From NCBI GenBank assembly GCA_018241225.1, contig JAFEEG010000022.1:1-64000 (forward strand): DNA of 64,000 nt. Reading direction: 5' to 3'. Every line of letters starts with the position of its first letter. The first letter of the stretch is position 1. This DNA comes from Pseudomonadota bacterium. GTDB taxonomy: Bacteria; Pseudomonadota; Gammaproteobacteria; Burkholderiales; Burkholderiaceae_C. This document shows positions 9,630-20,180 of this stretch, piece after piece. The position numbers and the translations under genes were made by a program. The notes under the pieces are model-generated. The model searched no databases. It saw only the letters and a program-made list of their open reading frames with translations, and was not told the DNA's origin.

Positions 9630-11044
9630 GGCCTGCTCCCGCCAACCAGTGCCGCGTGGCGCTGCATGGCCTGCCGCACCGCGTCGACCAGCCGCGCATC
9701 GCCAGCCAGTTCGTTCCACAGCGAGGTCTCGCCGCAGAAGGCCGCCACCGGGTCGGGCGCGTCGCACATGGCGTGGGCCACCGCGGGGTCCATGGCCTGG
9801 TCCTGGTACTCGTAGGGCAAGGCGCCGGCGTGCCAGCGCTGCAGGAAGCCCAGGAAGAGCGCGGGCAGCACCGCCACGCTGCTGATCGGCTGCCCCGCCG
9901 CAAGGCGCTCGCGAATCGTGGGTGCGATGAAGCCGGGGATCTTGGAGAACGCATCCATGGCCACGCGCTGGTTCGTGTCGCGCACCGCCTCGTTGCCGAA
10001 GCGCTCCAGCACCACGTCGCGGTAGTCGGGCAGGTTCACCGGGCTGGGGGCGCCGGGCCGGTCCAGGCAGGCAATCACGTCGTCGGTGATGTAGTCGTAT
10101 GCCAGCTGGCGGATGGTCGGGTCCCGGGCGCCTTCGTGGATGAAGCGCATGCCCGCCAGCGTGCCGGCCCACGCGATGCAGCTGTGGCTGCCGTTGAGGA
10201 TGCGGATCTTGGCCTCTTCGTAGGGCGCGACCGACTGGACCATCTGCACGCCCACCCGCTCCCACTCAGGACGGCCGTTGGCAAAGTCGTCCTCGATCAC
10301 CCATTGGATGAAGCTCTCGCCACCCACCGGTGCCGCGTCGTCCCAGCCCGTGGCCTGGCGCACGCGATCGCGCAGCTCGGGCGGCGGGCGCGGCGTGATC
10401 CGGTCGACCATTGAATTGGGACAGCTTGTGTTCGCCTGCATCCACGCCAGCAGCGGCGCATCGGCCAGCAAATCGAGGAAGGCGTGCAGCATGCTGCGAA
10501 AGCGCTCGCCGTTGTGGCGCAGGTTGTCGCAGTTGAGCAGCGTGACCGGGCCCGCGCCGGCCGACATTCGCTTGCGCAGCATGGCGGCCACCGCACCGAA
10601 GACGGTGCTTCCGGCTTCGCCGCTCTGCAGCTTGCGCACGTCGGCTACGATGTCGGTCGCCTTCGTGTCGAGCTGGCCGGTCGGGTCGAGGTAATAGCCC
10701 GCCTCGGTCACGGTGAAGGAAATGATGCGTGTCGAGGGCAGCGCCGCCACCTCGACGGCCGAGGCCAGCGTTGCGTCGTAGGGCAGCACGCGCCGGATGG
10801 ACTCGATGCGCTGGTAGCGATACTGGCCAGCGGGCGAGACGGTTTCCAGCGTGTAGGCACCGTCCTGGCCTTGCAGCGCGGTGAGCAGCTCGGCCATCTC
10901 CGGCCGGATGTTGGTGCCGACGATGGACCAGCGCGTGTCGCCCGCGTCGATCAACGCCTGCAGGTAGGCGGCCTGGTGTGCCCGGTGAAAGGAGCCGAGG
11001 CCCAGGTGCAGCATCACCGATTCGGATGCAGCCGAATAGGACAT
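9626..11044 (-). CDS. dalD: Long-chain polyol dehydrogenase, D-arabinitol 4-dehydrogenase-like
   Basis: A 472-residue member of the mannitol/arabinitol dehydrogenase family. LHLGLGSFHRAHQA at the N-terminus is the dinucleotide-binding entry, LLNCDNLRHNG near 170 is the family signature, and the catalytic Lys with Asn/His is in KIRILNGSHSCIAW. The N-terminal pattern resembles DalD (D-arabinitol to D-xylulose) more than the fructuronate reductases, but mannitol 2-dehydrogenase activity cannot be excluded. It lies between the ABC ATPase gene and the SDR gene, overlapping the latter by four bases. Confidence 0.75.
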   Translation of the reverse strand: MSYSAASESVMLHLGLGSFHRAHQAAYLQALIDAGDTRWSIVGTNIRPEMAELLTALQGQDGAYTLETVSPAGQYRYQRIESIRRVLPYDATLASAVEVAALPSTRIISFTVTEAGYYLDPTGQLDTKATDIVADVRKLQSGEAGSTVFGAVAAMLRKRMSAGAGPVTLLNCDNLRHNGERFRSMLHAFLDLLADAPLLAWMQANTSCPNSMVDRITPRPPPELRDRVRQATGWDDAAPVGGESFIQWVIEDDFANGRPEWERVGVQMVQSVAPYEEAKIRILNGSHSCIAWAGTLAGMRFIHEGARDPTIRQLAYDYITDDVIACLDRPGAPSPVNLPDYRDVVLERFGNEAVRDTNQRVAMDAFSKIPGFIAPTIRERLAAGQPISSVAVLPALFLGFLQRWHAGALPYEYQDQAMDPAVAHAMCDAPDPVAAFCGETSLWNELAGDARLVDAVRQAMQRHAALVGGSRP

Positions 11045-11083
11045 GGGAAGTTCCGGAAAAGAAAAGGATGAAGGCGGATACGT

Positions 11084-12118
11084 TCAGGCGTGCAGCGCAC
11101 GGCCTTCACGGTTGAACAGGTGCAGCACGGACGGGTCGAGCTCGACCTGCACGCTCTCGCCGGCCCGCAGCGGCGTGCGCTCGTTCTGCCTGGCAATGAG
11201 CTGCGTGCCGTTCACGTCCACGTGAATGAGCGTGTCGGCCCCCAGCGCCTCGATCAGATCCACGCGACCGGGCTCGCCCAGGCCACGGCCTTGCGGATAC
11301 ACGCGCACCCCTTCGGGCCGAACGCCCAGGAAGCCGTCCGCCGGCAGCTTGCCCCGGCTCAATTGCGAGAACGATGGCACCGCATCGGCCGCCACCATGT
11401 TCATCGACGGCATGCCGATGAACTGCGCGACGAAGCGGTTGGCCGGCCGGTCGTACAGCTCCAGCGGCGTGCCCACCTGCTCGATCAGACCGTCCTTGAG
11501 CACCACCACGCGGTCGGCCAGCGTCATGGCTTCCACTTGGTCGTGCGTGACGTAGATGGTGGTGGCGCCCAGGGCCTTGTGCAGCTTGTGGATTTCAACC
11601 CGCGTGTTGCCGCGCAAGGCCGCATCGAGGTTCGACAGCGGTTCGTCGAACAGGAACACCTTGGGCGAGCGCACGATGGCCCGGCCGATGGCCACCCGCT
11701 GGCGCTGGCCGCCCGACAGTTCCTTGGGTGTGCGGTCGAGGTACTGCGTGAGGTTGAGCGAGGTGGCCGCCTGGCTCACCTTCTGGCGGATGGTCTGCTG
11801 GTCGACCCCGGCCAGCTTGAGCGCGAAGGACATGTTGTCGTACACGCTCATGTGCGGATAGAGCGCGTAGCTCTGGAACACCATGGCCAGGCCGCGCTTG
11901 CCCGACGCAACGTGGCTGATGTCCTGCCCGTCGAGCACCAGCCTGCCGCCGGTGATGGGCTCCAGCCCGGCGATCAGGCGCAGCAGCGTGGACTTGCCGC
12001 AGCCAGACGGCCCGACGAACACGATGAACTCGCCCTTCTCGATGGCGAGGTTGACGCCCTTGATGATGTGGGCGTCCGCAAAACTCTTGGTGATGTTCTG
12101 AAGTTCCAGGTATGCCAT
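11084..12118 (-). CDS. Polyol ABC transporter ATP-binding protein (SmoK/UgpC/MalK type)
   Basis: A 344-residue cytoplasmic ATPase that powers import through the two adjacent permeases. Walker A GPSGCGKST is near residue 38, the signature LSGGQRQRVAIGRA near 135, and Walker B VFLFDEPLSNLDA follows. The C-terminal 110 residues form the OB-fold regulatory domain with LGVRPEGVRV, which places it in the CUT1 carbohydrate group. The ATG is 21 bases from the stop of the preceding permease gene. Confidence 0.92.
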   Translation of the reverse strand: MAYLELQNITKSFADAHIIKGVNLAIEKGEFIVFVGPSGCGKSTLLRLIAGLEPITGGRLVLDGQDISHVASGKRGLAMVFQSYALYPHMSVYDNMSFALKLAGVDQQTIRQKVSQAATSLNLTQYLDRTPKELSGGQRQRVAIGRAIVRSPKVFLFDEPLSNLDAALRGNTRVEIHKLHKALGATTIYVTHDQVEAMTLADRVVVLKDGLIEQVGTPLELYDRPANRFVAQFIGMPSMNMVAADAVPSFSQLSRGKLPADGFLGVRPEGVRVYPQGRGLGEPGRVDLIEALGADTLIHVDVNGTQLIARQNERTPLRAGESVQVELDPSVLHLFNREGRALHA

Positions 12119-12138
12119 GTCTTTGTCTCCCTGCTTGG

Positions 12139-12963
12139 TCACTTGACTGCGCCGAAGGTCAGGCCCTGCACGAGCTGCTTCTGCGAGAACCAGCCGAACA
12201 CCACGATGGGCGCAATGGCCATCAGCGATGCGGCCGACAACTTGGCCCAGAACAGGCCTTCGGGGCTGGAATACGAGGCGATGAGCGTGGCCAGCGTGCC
12301 GGACTTGGCCGAGCTGAGGTTGAGCGCCCAGAAGGCCTCGTTCCAGCTCAGCACCAGGCACAGCAGGCCGGTGGATGCGAAGCCGCCCACCGCCAGCGGC
12401 AGCACCACATGCCGGAACTCGGTCCACAGCGTGGCACCGTCCATGCGCGAGGCTTCGAGGATCTCGTTGGGAATGTCCTTGAAGCTGGTGTAGAGCATCC
12501 ACACCATGATCGGCAGGTTCGACAGCGTGAACACGATCGTCAGGCCCGACAGCGTGTCGAGCATGCCGGCCGTCTGCGCCAGCACGTAGATGGGCACCAG
12601 CGCGCCCACCGCCGGCATCATCTTGGTGGAGAGCATCCACATCAGGATGTCGCGGGTGCGCTTGGTGCGAAAGAAGGCCATCGAGTACGCCGCCGGCGCC
12701 GCGATGAGCATGCCCAGCACGGTGGAGCCCAGGCTGGTGACCAGCGAGTTGCGCGCGTACAGCAGGTAGTCGCTGCGGCGCTGCACCTCGCCGAAATTCT
12801 CCATGGTGGGCTCGAAGACGAGCAGCGGCGGCACGTGGATGGCCTGCAGTTCGGTCTTGAAGGCCGTGAGCATCAACCACCCCAGCGGAAAGAACAGCAG
12901 CAGCGTGAAGAACCAGGCAAACACGGTGCGCAGCGAAATGGCCAGGAAGTTTTCCTTGAGCAT
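12139..12963 (-). CDS. Polyol ABC transporter permease 2 (SmoG/MalG type)
   Basis: A 274-residue inner-membrane subunit with six predicted transmembrane helices. The cytoplasmic EAA loop that docks on the ATPase reads EASRMDGATLWTEFRHVVLP. The start overlaps the end of the first permease gene by a few codons-worth of sequence only at the upstream side (its ATG is 12 bases from that stop). It is specific for the same polyol as the operon's dehydrogenases, by context. Confidence 0.9.
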   Translation of the reverse strand: MLKENFLAISLRTVFAWFFTLLLFFPLGWLMLTAFKTELQAIHVPPLLVFEPTMENFGEVQRRSDYLLYARNSLVTSLGSTVLGMLIAAPAAYSMAFFRTKRTRDILMWMLSTKMMPAVGALVPIYVLAQTAGMLDTLSGLTIVFTLSNLPIMVWMLYTSFKDIPNEILEASRMDGATLWTEFRHVVLPLAVGGFASTGLLCLVLSWNEAFWALNLSSAKSGTLATLIASYSSPEGLFWAKLSAASLMAIAPIVVFGWFSQKQLVQGLTFGAVK

Positions 12964-12974
12964 GCGTTCTCTCC

Positions 12975-13832
12975 CTAGTCCAGGTTCTTGCCGATGATGC
13001 GGATGAGGAAGGCCGCCACGATGTTGGCCAGGATCACCGCGAACAGCGCACCGGCAGATGCCACGCCCACGTCGAAGTTCATCAGCGACTGCTTGAAGAT
13101 CATGTAGGTGAGGTTGGTGCTCTCGTTGCCGGGGCCACCGTTGGTGGTGATGGCGATCTCCGCAAACACCGAGAGCAGGAAGATCATCTCGATCATGATC
13201 ACCACCGCCATGGGCCGGCCCAGGTGGCGCAGCGTGAGGTAGAAGAAGCGCTGGAAGGCGTTGGCGCCGTCCATGCGCGCCGCTTCCATCTGCTCGCGGT
13301 CCAGCGACTGAAGCGAGGTGATGAAGATCAGGCATGCAAAGGGCAGCCACTGCCAGGCCACCATCACGATCACCGAGAACAGCGGCACCTCGGTGAGCCA
13401 GTCCACCGGCGTGAGCCCGAAGAACTTCCACACGTTGGCCAGCACGCCGTAGATGGGGTTCATCATCATGTGCTTCCACAGCAGCGCGTTGACCGCCGGC
13501 ATGACGAAGAAGGGCGAGATGAGCAGCACGCGCACGATGCCGCGCCCCGGGAAAGGCTCGTTCACCAGCAGCGCCAGGCCAATGCCCAGCACCACGGTGA
13601 TGACGATCACGCTGCCGATGAGCAACAGCGTGTTCCACACCGCCGGCCAGAAGTCCGGGTCGGTCACGAAGTAGTGGAAGTTCTCCAACCCGATGAAGTT
13701 GCGCTCACCCGGCTGCATGAGGTTGTAGTTGACGCTGGAGAAGTACAGCGTCATGCACAGCGGCACGATCATCCACAGCAGCAGCGCAAGCACCGCCGGC
13801 GTCATCAGTGCCCTTGGCAATAGGCGATTCAT
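12975..13832 (-). CDS. Polyol ABC transporter permease 1 (SmoF/MalF type)
   Basis: A 285-residue inner-membrane subunit, with a first hydrophobic helix near residues 9-30 and an EAA loop EAARMDGANAFQRFFYLTLR near 190. It pairs with the MalG-type permease encoded just downstream. A GGAGG-like sequence precedes the ATG, and the binding-protein stop is 39 bases upstream. Confidence 0.9.
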   Translation of the reverse strand: MNRLLPRALMTPAVLALLLWMIVPLCMTLYFSSVNYNLMQPGERNFIGLENFHYFVTDPDFWPAVWNTLLLIGSVIVITVVLGIGLALLVNEPFPGRGIVRVLLISPFFVMPAVNALLWKHMMMNPIYGVLANVWKFFGLTPVDWLTEVPLFSVIVMVAWQWLPFACLIFITSLQSLDREQMEAARMDGANAFQRFFYLTLRHLGRPMAVVIMIEMIFLLSVFAEIAITTNGGPGNESTNLTYMIFKQSLMNFDVGVASAGALFAVILANIVAAFLIRIIGKNLD

Positions 13833-13871
13833 TGTTGTTCCTCCCTGATTCGTGCCTGCCCCGGCGTCGCC

Positions 13872-15179
13872 TTACTTGTAGTAGCCCGCCTTGCGCATCT
13901 CGCGCTCGGCCGCGGTCTGCGATGTCTTGAGCGCCTGCTCGACCGTGACCTTGCCCGACAGCGCAGCGCTGACCTGCTGGCCCACCGCCACGCCGATGGC
14001 CTGGAACTCGGGAATGGCGGCGAATTGCACGCCCACATAAGGCGACTTGGGCAGCGTGCTGTCGTTGGGGTTGGCTGTGTCCAGCGCCTTCTTTTCGGCA
14101 TCGGCGAACTTGGCCGCCTTCAGGAACTCAGGCGTGGCGTAGGTCGACTTGCGCGTGCCGGTGGGCACCGCATGCCAGCCCTGCTCCTTGGCCACCAGCT
14201 GGATGTAGTCCTTGGAGGTGGCCCACTTCACGAACTTCTCGGCGGCATCGACCTTCTGCGAGCCGGCGGGCACGGCCAGCGCCCACGCCCACAGCCAGTT
14301 GGCACCCTTGGGCGTGACAGCCACAGGCGCCTGGGCGAAGGCCACCTTGTCCGCCACCTTCGACTGCTTGGGGTCGCTCACGAAGGATGCGGCAATGGTC
14401 GCGTCGACCCACATGGCGCACTTGCCTTCGTTGAACAGCGCCAGGTTCTCGTTGAAGCTGTTGGCCGAGGCGCCGGGCGGGCCGTAGGCCTTCATGATGT
14501 CCACGTAGAAGGTCAGCGCATCCTTCCAGGGCTTGGTGTCGATCTGCGGCTTCCACTGCATGTCGAACCACTGGCCGCCGTTGGTGTTGACCAGCGTGGT
14601 GAAGAAAGCCATGTTGTCGCCCCAGCCCGGCTTGCCGCGCAGGCACATGCCGTACACGCCCGCCTTGGGGTCGTGTGCCTTGCCGGCGAACTCCTTCACC
14701 TGCTCCCAGGTGGGCTGCTCGGGCATCTTGAAGCCCACCTTGTCGGCCAGGTCCTTGCGGTACATGAGCATGGAGCTTTCGCCGTAGAAGGGCGATGCAT
14801 AGAGCTTGCCGCCTTCGGACAGGCCCGCGCGGATGGCGGGCAGCAGGTCGTCCACATCGTAGGCAGCATCGGTGTCGATCGGCTTGAGCCAGCCCTTCTT
14901 GGCCCAGATGGGCGTCTCGTACATGCCGATGGTCATCACGTCGAACTGGCCACCCTTGGTGGCGATGTCGGTGGTGACGCGCTGGCGCAGCGTGCCTTCT
15001 TCCAGCGTGACCCACTTGAGCTTGATGTCGGGGTACGCCTTCTCGAAGAAGGGGGTGAGCTTCTGCATCTCGATCATGTGGCCGTTGTTGACGGTGGCCA
15101 CCACGAGCTCGGTCGCGGCTTGCGCGGCCCCTGCGCCGGCGATCGCGAGCGCGATGCCTGCCTTGAGAAATGCCTTCAT
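13872..15179 (-). CDS. Polyol ABC transporter substrate-binding protein (SmoE type)
   Basis: A 435-residue periplasmic carbohydrate-binding protein, first gene of the polyol operon. The signal peptide spans residues 1-21 (AQA cleavage). A CUT1 binding fold follows, with FDVMTIGMYETPIWAKKGWL near 80 and PKGANWLWAWALAVPAGS near 300. Its sorbitol/mannitol-type character is inferred from the partner dehydrogenases. GGAG precedes the ATG. The promoter must lie in 15180-15365, where an inverted repeat at 15307-15326 is visible. Confidence 0.9.
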   Translation of the reverse strand: MKAFLKAGIALAIAGAGAAQAATELVVATVNNGHMIEMQKLTPFFEKAYPDIKLKWVTLEEGTLRQRVTTDIATKGGQFDVMTIGMYETPIWAKKGWLKPIDTDAAYDVDDLLPAIRAGLSEGGKLYASPFYGESSMLMYRKDLADKVGFKMPEQPTWEQVKEFAGKAHDPKAGVYGMCLRGKPGWGDNMAFFTTLVNTNGGQWFDMQWKPQIDTKPWKDALTFYVDIMKAYGPPGASANSFNENLALFNEGKCAMWVDATIAASFVSDPKQSKVADKVAFAQAPVAVTPKGANWLWAWALAVPAGSQKVDAAEKFVKWATSKDYIQLVAKEQGWHAVPTGTRKSTYATPEFLKAAKFADAEKKALDTANPNDSTLPKSPYVGVQFAAIPEFQAIGVAVGQQVSAALSGKVTVEQALKTSQTAAEREMRKAGYYK

Positions 15180-15306
15180 GGATTCGTCTCCTTGTGTCCG
15201 CCGGTTGCGGTGAGGCGGTGGCGAAATTTTGGAGATTCGAGCGGCGCGATCCGGTACTTACATGGTCAACGCCAATACTTCTATGCACCGATTACTTAGT
15301 GGATTC

Positions 15307-15326
15307 CCTGATTCGCGCAAATCAGG
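15307..15326. promoter_or_regulatory. Inverted repeat upstream of the polyol operon
   Basis: CCTGATT at 15307-15313 and AATCAGG at 15320-15326 are perfect complements around six bases. On the minus strand TTGCGC from this repeat is followed 16 bases later by TAAGTA, a weak promoter-like pair pointing to the operon. It could be an operator, but AraC proteins usually bind direct repeats, so the binder is unknown. Confidence 0.35.
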
Positions 15327-15365
15327 ATGTAACTGCTTCTCCTTGAAGGCAAAGCCTTGCGCCAT

Positions 15366-15392
15366 GAAAAAAGGGCCGCGGAGGCGGCCCTT
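15366..15392 (-). terminator. Rho-independent terminator of the DUF805 gene
   Basis: AAGGGCCGC at 15371-15379 pairs with GCGGCCCTT at 15384-15392 around a four-base loop. The A-run at 15367-15372 reads as a T-run on the minus strand. It separates the DUF805 gene from the polyol operon promoter. Confidence 0.9.
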
Positions 15393-15418
15393 GATGCAGG
15401 TTGGAAGGGTGTGCCGGA

Positions 15419-15751
15419 TCAGGCCGGCACCACGCCGTACTCGTTGCTCTCGGTCTGGCTGGGTTGCACCCAGAAGAAGATCAGCACCAGGATGCCGATG
15501 ACGGGCAGGATGTGCAGCAGCAGGAACCAGGCGCTCTTGCCCACGTCGTGCAAGCGCCGCGCGCCCACCGCCAGCGATGGCAGCACCAGCGCCAGCACCA
15601 CCACGCCATAGATCATTTCGCCCAGCCTGGAGGCAATCACCATCACGATCAGCTGGAACAGGGCAAACCACCAGAACTCCGAGCGCACGGCACGCCCGCC
15701 AAAGTCGACGTACTTTCTCAGGCAGACCTGAACGGCTTGGACAAAGCTCAT
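15419..15751 (-). CDS. DUF805 family membrane protein
   Basis: A 110-residue inner-membrane protein with three to four hydrophobic segments and the DUF805 hallmarks: an N-terminal YVDFGGRAVRSEFWWFALF and ARRLHDVGKSAWF before the last helices. Its function is unknown. It is a single gene ending 27 bases before a strong terminator. Confidence 0.85.
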   Translation of the reverse strand: MSFVQAVQVCLRKYVDFGGRAVRSEFWWFALFQLIVMVIASRLGEMIYGVVVLALVLPSLAVGARRLHDVGKSAWFLLLHILPVIGILVLIFFWVQPSQTESNEYGVVPA

Positions 15752-15847
15752 GGATCAACTCCTCTTCGATTTCCCGGGAGAAATTCCCGGCGCGATCATA
15801 AGGGGCGCCCCTTGGCGGGGACACCCTCACAGAGGAGCAGCAGGCAC

Positions 15848-17389
15848 TCAGCCCTGGCGCAGGCGCTGCAGCAGGCCGGCCGTGGAAGCGTCCAGCCCGG
15901 CAACGTCGCCCGACGTCAGGCGCGGCTCGATGTCCTTGGCCAGCACCTTGCCCAGTTCCACGCCCCACTGATCGAAGCTGTTGATGCCCCACAGCGCGCC
16001 GCTGGTGAACACGCGGTGCTCGTACATGGCGATGAAGGCGCCCAGCGATTCGGGCGTGAGCCGCTCCAGCACGAAGAAGGTGCTGGGCCGGTTGCCCGGG
16101 AAGTTGCGGTGTCCGCCCGCATCCTTCTTGCCCTGCATGAGGGCCTGCGCTTGCGCCAGTGCATTGGCAAGCAGCTTGGGGTGGTGGCCAGGCAGGTCGT
16201 GCGCCGCGTCGCGCACCGCCAGGAATTCCAGCGGCACCACGTCGGTGCCCTGGTGCAGCATCTGGAAATAGGCGTGCTGGCCGTTGGTGCCCGGCTCGCC
16301 CCACAGCACGGGGGAGGTGCCGTACGGCAGCAGCTGCCCGTCCAGGTCCACCTGCTTGCCGTTGCTCTCCATTTCCAGCTGCTGCAGGTAGGCTGGCAGG
16401 CGCTTCAAGGCGCTGTGATAAGGCGCAATGCTGCGGCTGGTGAAGCGATGGAAGTTGCGATACCAGACGTCGAGCAGGCCCAGGCGCACCGGCAGGTTCT
16501 GCTCCAGCGGGCTGGTGCGAAAGTGCTCGTCCATGGCATGCGCGCCCGCCAGGAAGGCACGGAAGCCCTCGGCGCCGATTGCCAATGCAATGGGCAGGCC
16601 GATGGCCGACCACATGGAATAGCGCCCGCCCACCCAGTCCCAGAATCCGAAGGTGGTGCTGATGCCGAATTCGCGCGCGGCCTCCACGTTGGTGGTCAGC
16701 GCCGCAAAGTGCCCGGCGATGTCGGTGCCGCCGGACTGTTCGAACCAGCGCTTGGCCGAGCGCGCATTGGCCATGGTCTCGGCGGTGGTGAAGGTCTTGG
16801 AGGCGATGAGGAACAGCGTGTGCTCCGGCGCCAGGCCCTTGAGCACGCCGTCGAGTTCATGGCCGTCCACGTTCGAGACGAAATGGAAGTGCTTGCCCGG
16901 CGCCACGAACTCGTCCAGCGCCAGCACCGCCATCTGCGGCCCGAGGTCGGAGCCACCGATGCCGATGTTGACCACGTCGGTGATGGTGTGGTCGCGGCGA
17001 ACGCGCTCGGCAAAGGCGAGCATCGCGTCCAGCGTTTCGTGCACCTGTGCCAGCTCGCCGGTGGGCCCCTGCCTGCCCTTGGGCGAACGAAGCAGGTAGT
17101 GCATGACCGCGCGGTCTTCGGTGGCGTTGATGCGCTCGCCGGCAAACATTGCGTCGATGCGCGCCTTCAGGCCGCTTTGGCGAGCCAGCGTCAGGAGCAG
17201 CTCTTCGGCCCGCGCGTCGACCAGGTTCTTCGACAGGTCGGCAAAGACCTGCGGCGCGCTCTGGTTGAATCGCTCGAAGCGCTTGCCGTCCGCGCCGAAG
17301 GCCTCGCGCAGGTCGAAGCGCTTCGCACTTGTCTCGAAGTGCTTGCCCAGCTCCTGCCAGGCGGGCGTGTGGTCGCAACGAACGGTCAT
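15848..17389 (-). CDS. pgi: Glucose-6-phosphate isomerase
   Basis: Interconverts glucose-6-P and fructose-6-P. At 513 residues, it has the sugar-phosphate-binding [13 protein letters not shown] near 145, the catalytic Glu in [20 protein letters not shown] near 350, and the C-terminal signature [17 protein letters not shown] with its catalytic Lys. It is slightly shorter than the E. coli enzyme but complete. Its ATG overlaps the tal stop as ATGA (17386-17389), so the two are translationally coupled. Confidence 0.97.
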   Translation of the reverse strand: MTVRCDHTPAWQELGKHFETSAKRFDLREAFGADGKRFERFNQSAPQVFADLSKNLVDARAEELLLTLARQSGLKARIDAMFAGERINATEDRAVMHYLLRSPKGRQGPTGELAQVHETLDAMLAFAERVRRDHTITDVVNIGIGGSDLGPQMAVLALDEFVAPGKHFHFVSNVDGHELDGVLKGLAPEHTLFLIASKTFTTAETMANARSAKRWFEQSGGTDIAGHFAALTTNVEAAREFGISTTFGFWDWVGGRYSMWSAIGLPIALAIGAEGFRAFLAGAHAMDEHFRTSPLEQNLPVRLGLLDVWYRNFHRFTSRSIAPYHSALKRLPAYLQQLEMESNGKQVDLDGQLLPYGTSPVLWGEPGTNGQHAYFQMLHQGTDVVPLEFLAVRDAAHDLPGHHPKLLANALAQAQALMQGKKDAGGHRNFPGNRPSTFFVLERLTPESLGAFIAMYEHRVFTSGALWGINSFDQWGVELGKVLAKDIEPRLTSGDVAGLDASTAGLLQRLRQG

Positions 17390-18351
17390 GGGCGGGCCTC
17401 GGTCATGAGTTTTTCCAGCTTGATGGCATCGGCCGCGAAGGCCCGGATGCCTTCGGCCAGCTTCTCGGTGGCCATCGCGTCTTCGTTGAGGGCGAAGCGG
17501 AACCCCGCCTCGTCGTAGCTCACCTTGGCAATGTCGCGCGCCTTGGCCGCCGTCGGATCGAGCTGGCGCGACAGGGGCGCATCGCTATCGGGCCTGGCCG
17601 CCATGTCGGCCAGCAGCTCGGGGCTGATGGTGAGCAGGTCGCAGCCAGCCAGCGCGGCGATCTGCCCCGTGTTGCGAAAGCTCGCACCCATGACCTCGGT
17701 GCCGATGCCGTGGTGCTTGTAGTAGTCGAAGATCTGGCGCACCGACTTCACGCCCGGGTCGTTGGCACCGGCGTTGGCCGCTTCGTCCCAGCCGGCGCCG
17801 GCCGACTTCTTGTACCAGTCGTAGATGCGGCCGACGAAGGGCGAGATGAGCTTGACGCCCGCCGCGCCGCAAGCCACCGCCTGGGCAAAGGAGAACAGCA
17901 GCGTGAGGTTGGTGTGGATGCCCTGGCCTTCGAGCACGCGGGCCGCCTCGATGCCTTCCCAGGTGGAGGCGACCTTGATGAGCAGCCGCTTTTGCGTGTC
18001 GATGCCTTCGGCGCGGTACAGCGCCACGATGCGCTGCGCGCGGGCCACGGTGGCGGCGGCGTCGAAGCTCAGCCGTGCGTCCACCTCGGTCGAGACGCGG
18101 CCCGGGATGATGGAGAGAATCTCGCAGCCAAAGCGCACCAGCAGGCGGTCGATGACTTCATCCAGCGGCTCGCCCCGGTGCTTGGCCAGCACTTCGTCCA
18201 GCAGCGGGCGGTATTCGCTTTTTTGCACCGCCTTGAGGATCAGCGACGGATTGGTGGTCGCATCTTGCGGCTTGAAGGCATCGAGTTGACGGAAGTCGCC
18301 GGTATCGGCAACGACGGTGGTCCATTGGCGCAGGGCTTCGAGCTGGTTCAT
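17386..18351 (-). CDS. tal: Transaldolase
   Basis: Transfers a dihydroxyacetone unit between sedoheptulose-7-P and glyceraldehyde-3-P in the pentose phosphate pathway. The protein is 321 residues, the classical TalB length. [11 protein letters not shown] places the Schiff-base lysine at residue 126. No Shine-Dalgarno is visible before the ATG. Instead GATAAT lies only six bases upstream, which suggests a leaderless transcript. A TGTAGTTTT element resembling half a HexR box lies in the promoter spacer. Confidence 0.96.
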   Translation of the reverse strand: MNQLEALRQWTTVVADTGDFRQLDAFKPQDATTNPSLILKAVQKSEYRPLLDEVLAKHRGEPLDEVIDRLLVRFGCEILSIIPGRVSTEVDARLSFDAAATVARAQRIVALYRAEGIDTQKRLLIKVASTWEGIEAARVLEGQGIHTNLTLLFSFAQAVACGAAGVKLISPFVGRIYDWYKKSAGAGWDEAANAGANDPGVKSVRQIFDYYKHHGIGTEVMGASFRNTGQIAALAGCDLLTISPELLADMAARPDSDAPLSRQLDPTAAKARDIAKVSYDEAGFRFALNEDAMATEKLAEGIRAFAADAIKLEKLMTEARP

Positions 18352-18357
18352 GCGGCC

Positions 18358-18379
18358 ATTATCCCGCTGCAAAACTACA
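18358..18379 (-). promoter_or_regulatory. tal promoter -10 and HexR-like half site
   Basis: Minus-strand GATAAT occupies 18363-18358, six bases before the tal ATG. TGTAGTTTT occupies 18379-18371 in the promoter spacer and matches the left half of the HexR consensus as I recall it (TGTARTNNNAYTACA). The right half is poor. hexR lies 5 kb away in the same sugar-phosphate block. Confidence 0.4.
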
Positions 18380-18461
18380 AAACATGTGCTCTGCGTCTGA
18401 CGGCCGATACTGCCTTGCGCCGTTAGCTTGGAAGCATTGTGAAAACGCTGGGAGTCCAGAC

Positions 18462-19121
18462 ATGCACAACGCACCTTCACCCGCCGCCATGCGTTCCCCC
18501 GCCCAGGCTGCACCGTCCGCGGGCACGCTGGCGGCAGCCTTCGCGCTGGGCGGCGCGCTGACACTGCTGACGATCCATCGCACCCGTGCCCTGCGCGCCG
18601 GTGCGCCAGCAGGCCCCGCTGATGGCGCACCGCTCATGCGCGCACCGTTGCAGGTGGTGGCGCCTGTGGACCTGCGGCGCTACGCCGGCCTGTGGCACGA
18701 GCAGGCCCGCCTGCCCAACCGCTTCGAGAAATCTTGCGGCGGGCCGGTCAGCGCGCTCTACACCCTGCTGCCCGACGGCAACATGCGGGTGCGCAACCGT
18801 TGCGTGCGGGACGACGGCCGGATCTCGGAAGCCCGCGGCATTGCACAGGCCGTGCGCGTTGCCGGCCTGCCCGGGGCCGGGCGGCTGAAGGTGCGCTTCC
18901 TGCCCACGTGGCTGAGCTGGCTGCCCAACGCCTGGGGCGACTACTGGATCCTGAAGCTGGACCGCGACTACCAGGTGGCCCTGGTGGGCACGCCCGACCG
19001 GCAATACCTGTGGGTCCTGTCGCGCTCACAGCAGTTGGACGAAGCCACCATCAGTACGGAACTCGAATACGCGCGCACCCTCGGCTTCGACGTCGACCGG
19101 ATGGTGCGAAGCGAGCATTGA
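18462..19121 (+). CDS. Lipocalin-family protein (Blc-like) with N-terminal membrane anchor
   Basis: A 219-residue protein. The lipocalin GxW block appears as [17 protein letters not shown] near residue 72, followed by barrel strands and [18 protein letters not shown] near 155, as in bacterial Blc. Bacterial lipocalins bind fatty acids or lysophospholipids at the envelope. Unlike Blc there is no lipobox cysteine; a hydrophobic helix at about 21-40 probably anchors it in the inner membrane. GGAG at 18451-18454 is seven bases before the chosen ATG. It is divergent from tal and convergent with the ABC gene at 19137. Confidence 0.82.
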   Translation: MHNAPSPAAMRSPAQAAPSAGTLAAAFALGGALTLLTIHRTRALRAGAPAGPADGAPLMRAPLQVVAPVDLRRYAGLWHEQARLPNRFEKSCGGPVSALYTLLPDGNMRVRNRCVRDDGRISEARGIAQAVRVAGLPGAGRLKVRFLPTWLSWLPNAWGDYWILKLDRDYQVALVGTPDRQYLWVLSRSQQLDEATISTELEYARTLGFDVDRMVRSEH

Positions 19122-19136
19122 GCGACCTGCAGGCTT

Positions 19137-20176
<1,040 letters not shown>

Positions 20177-20180
<4 letters not shown>

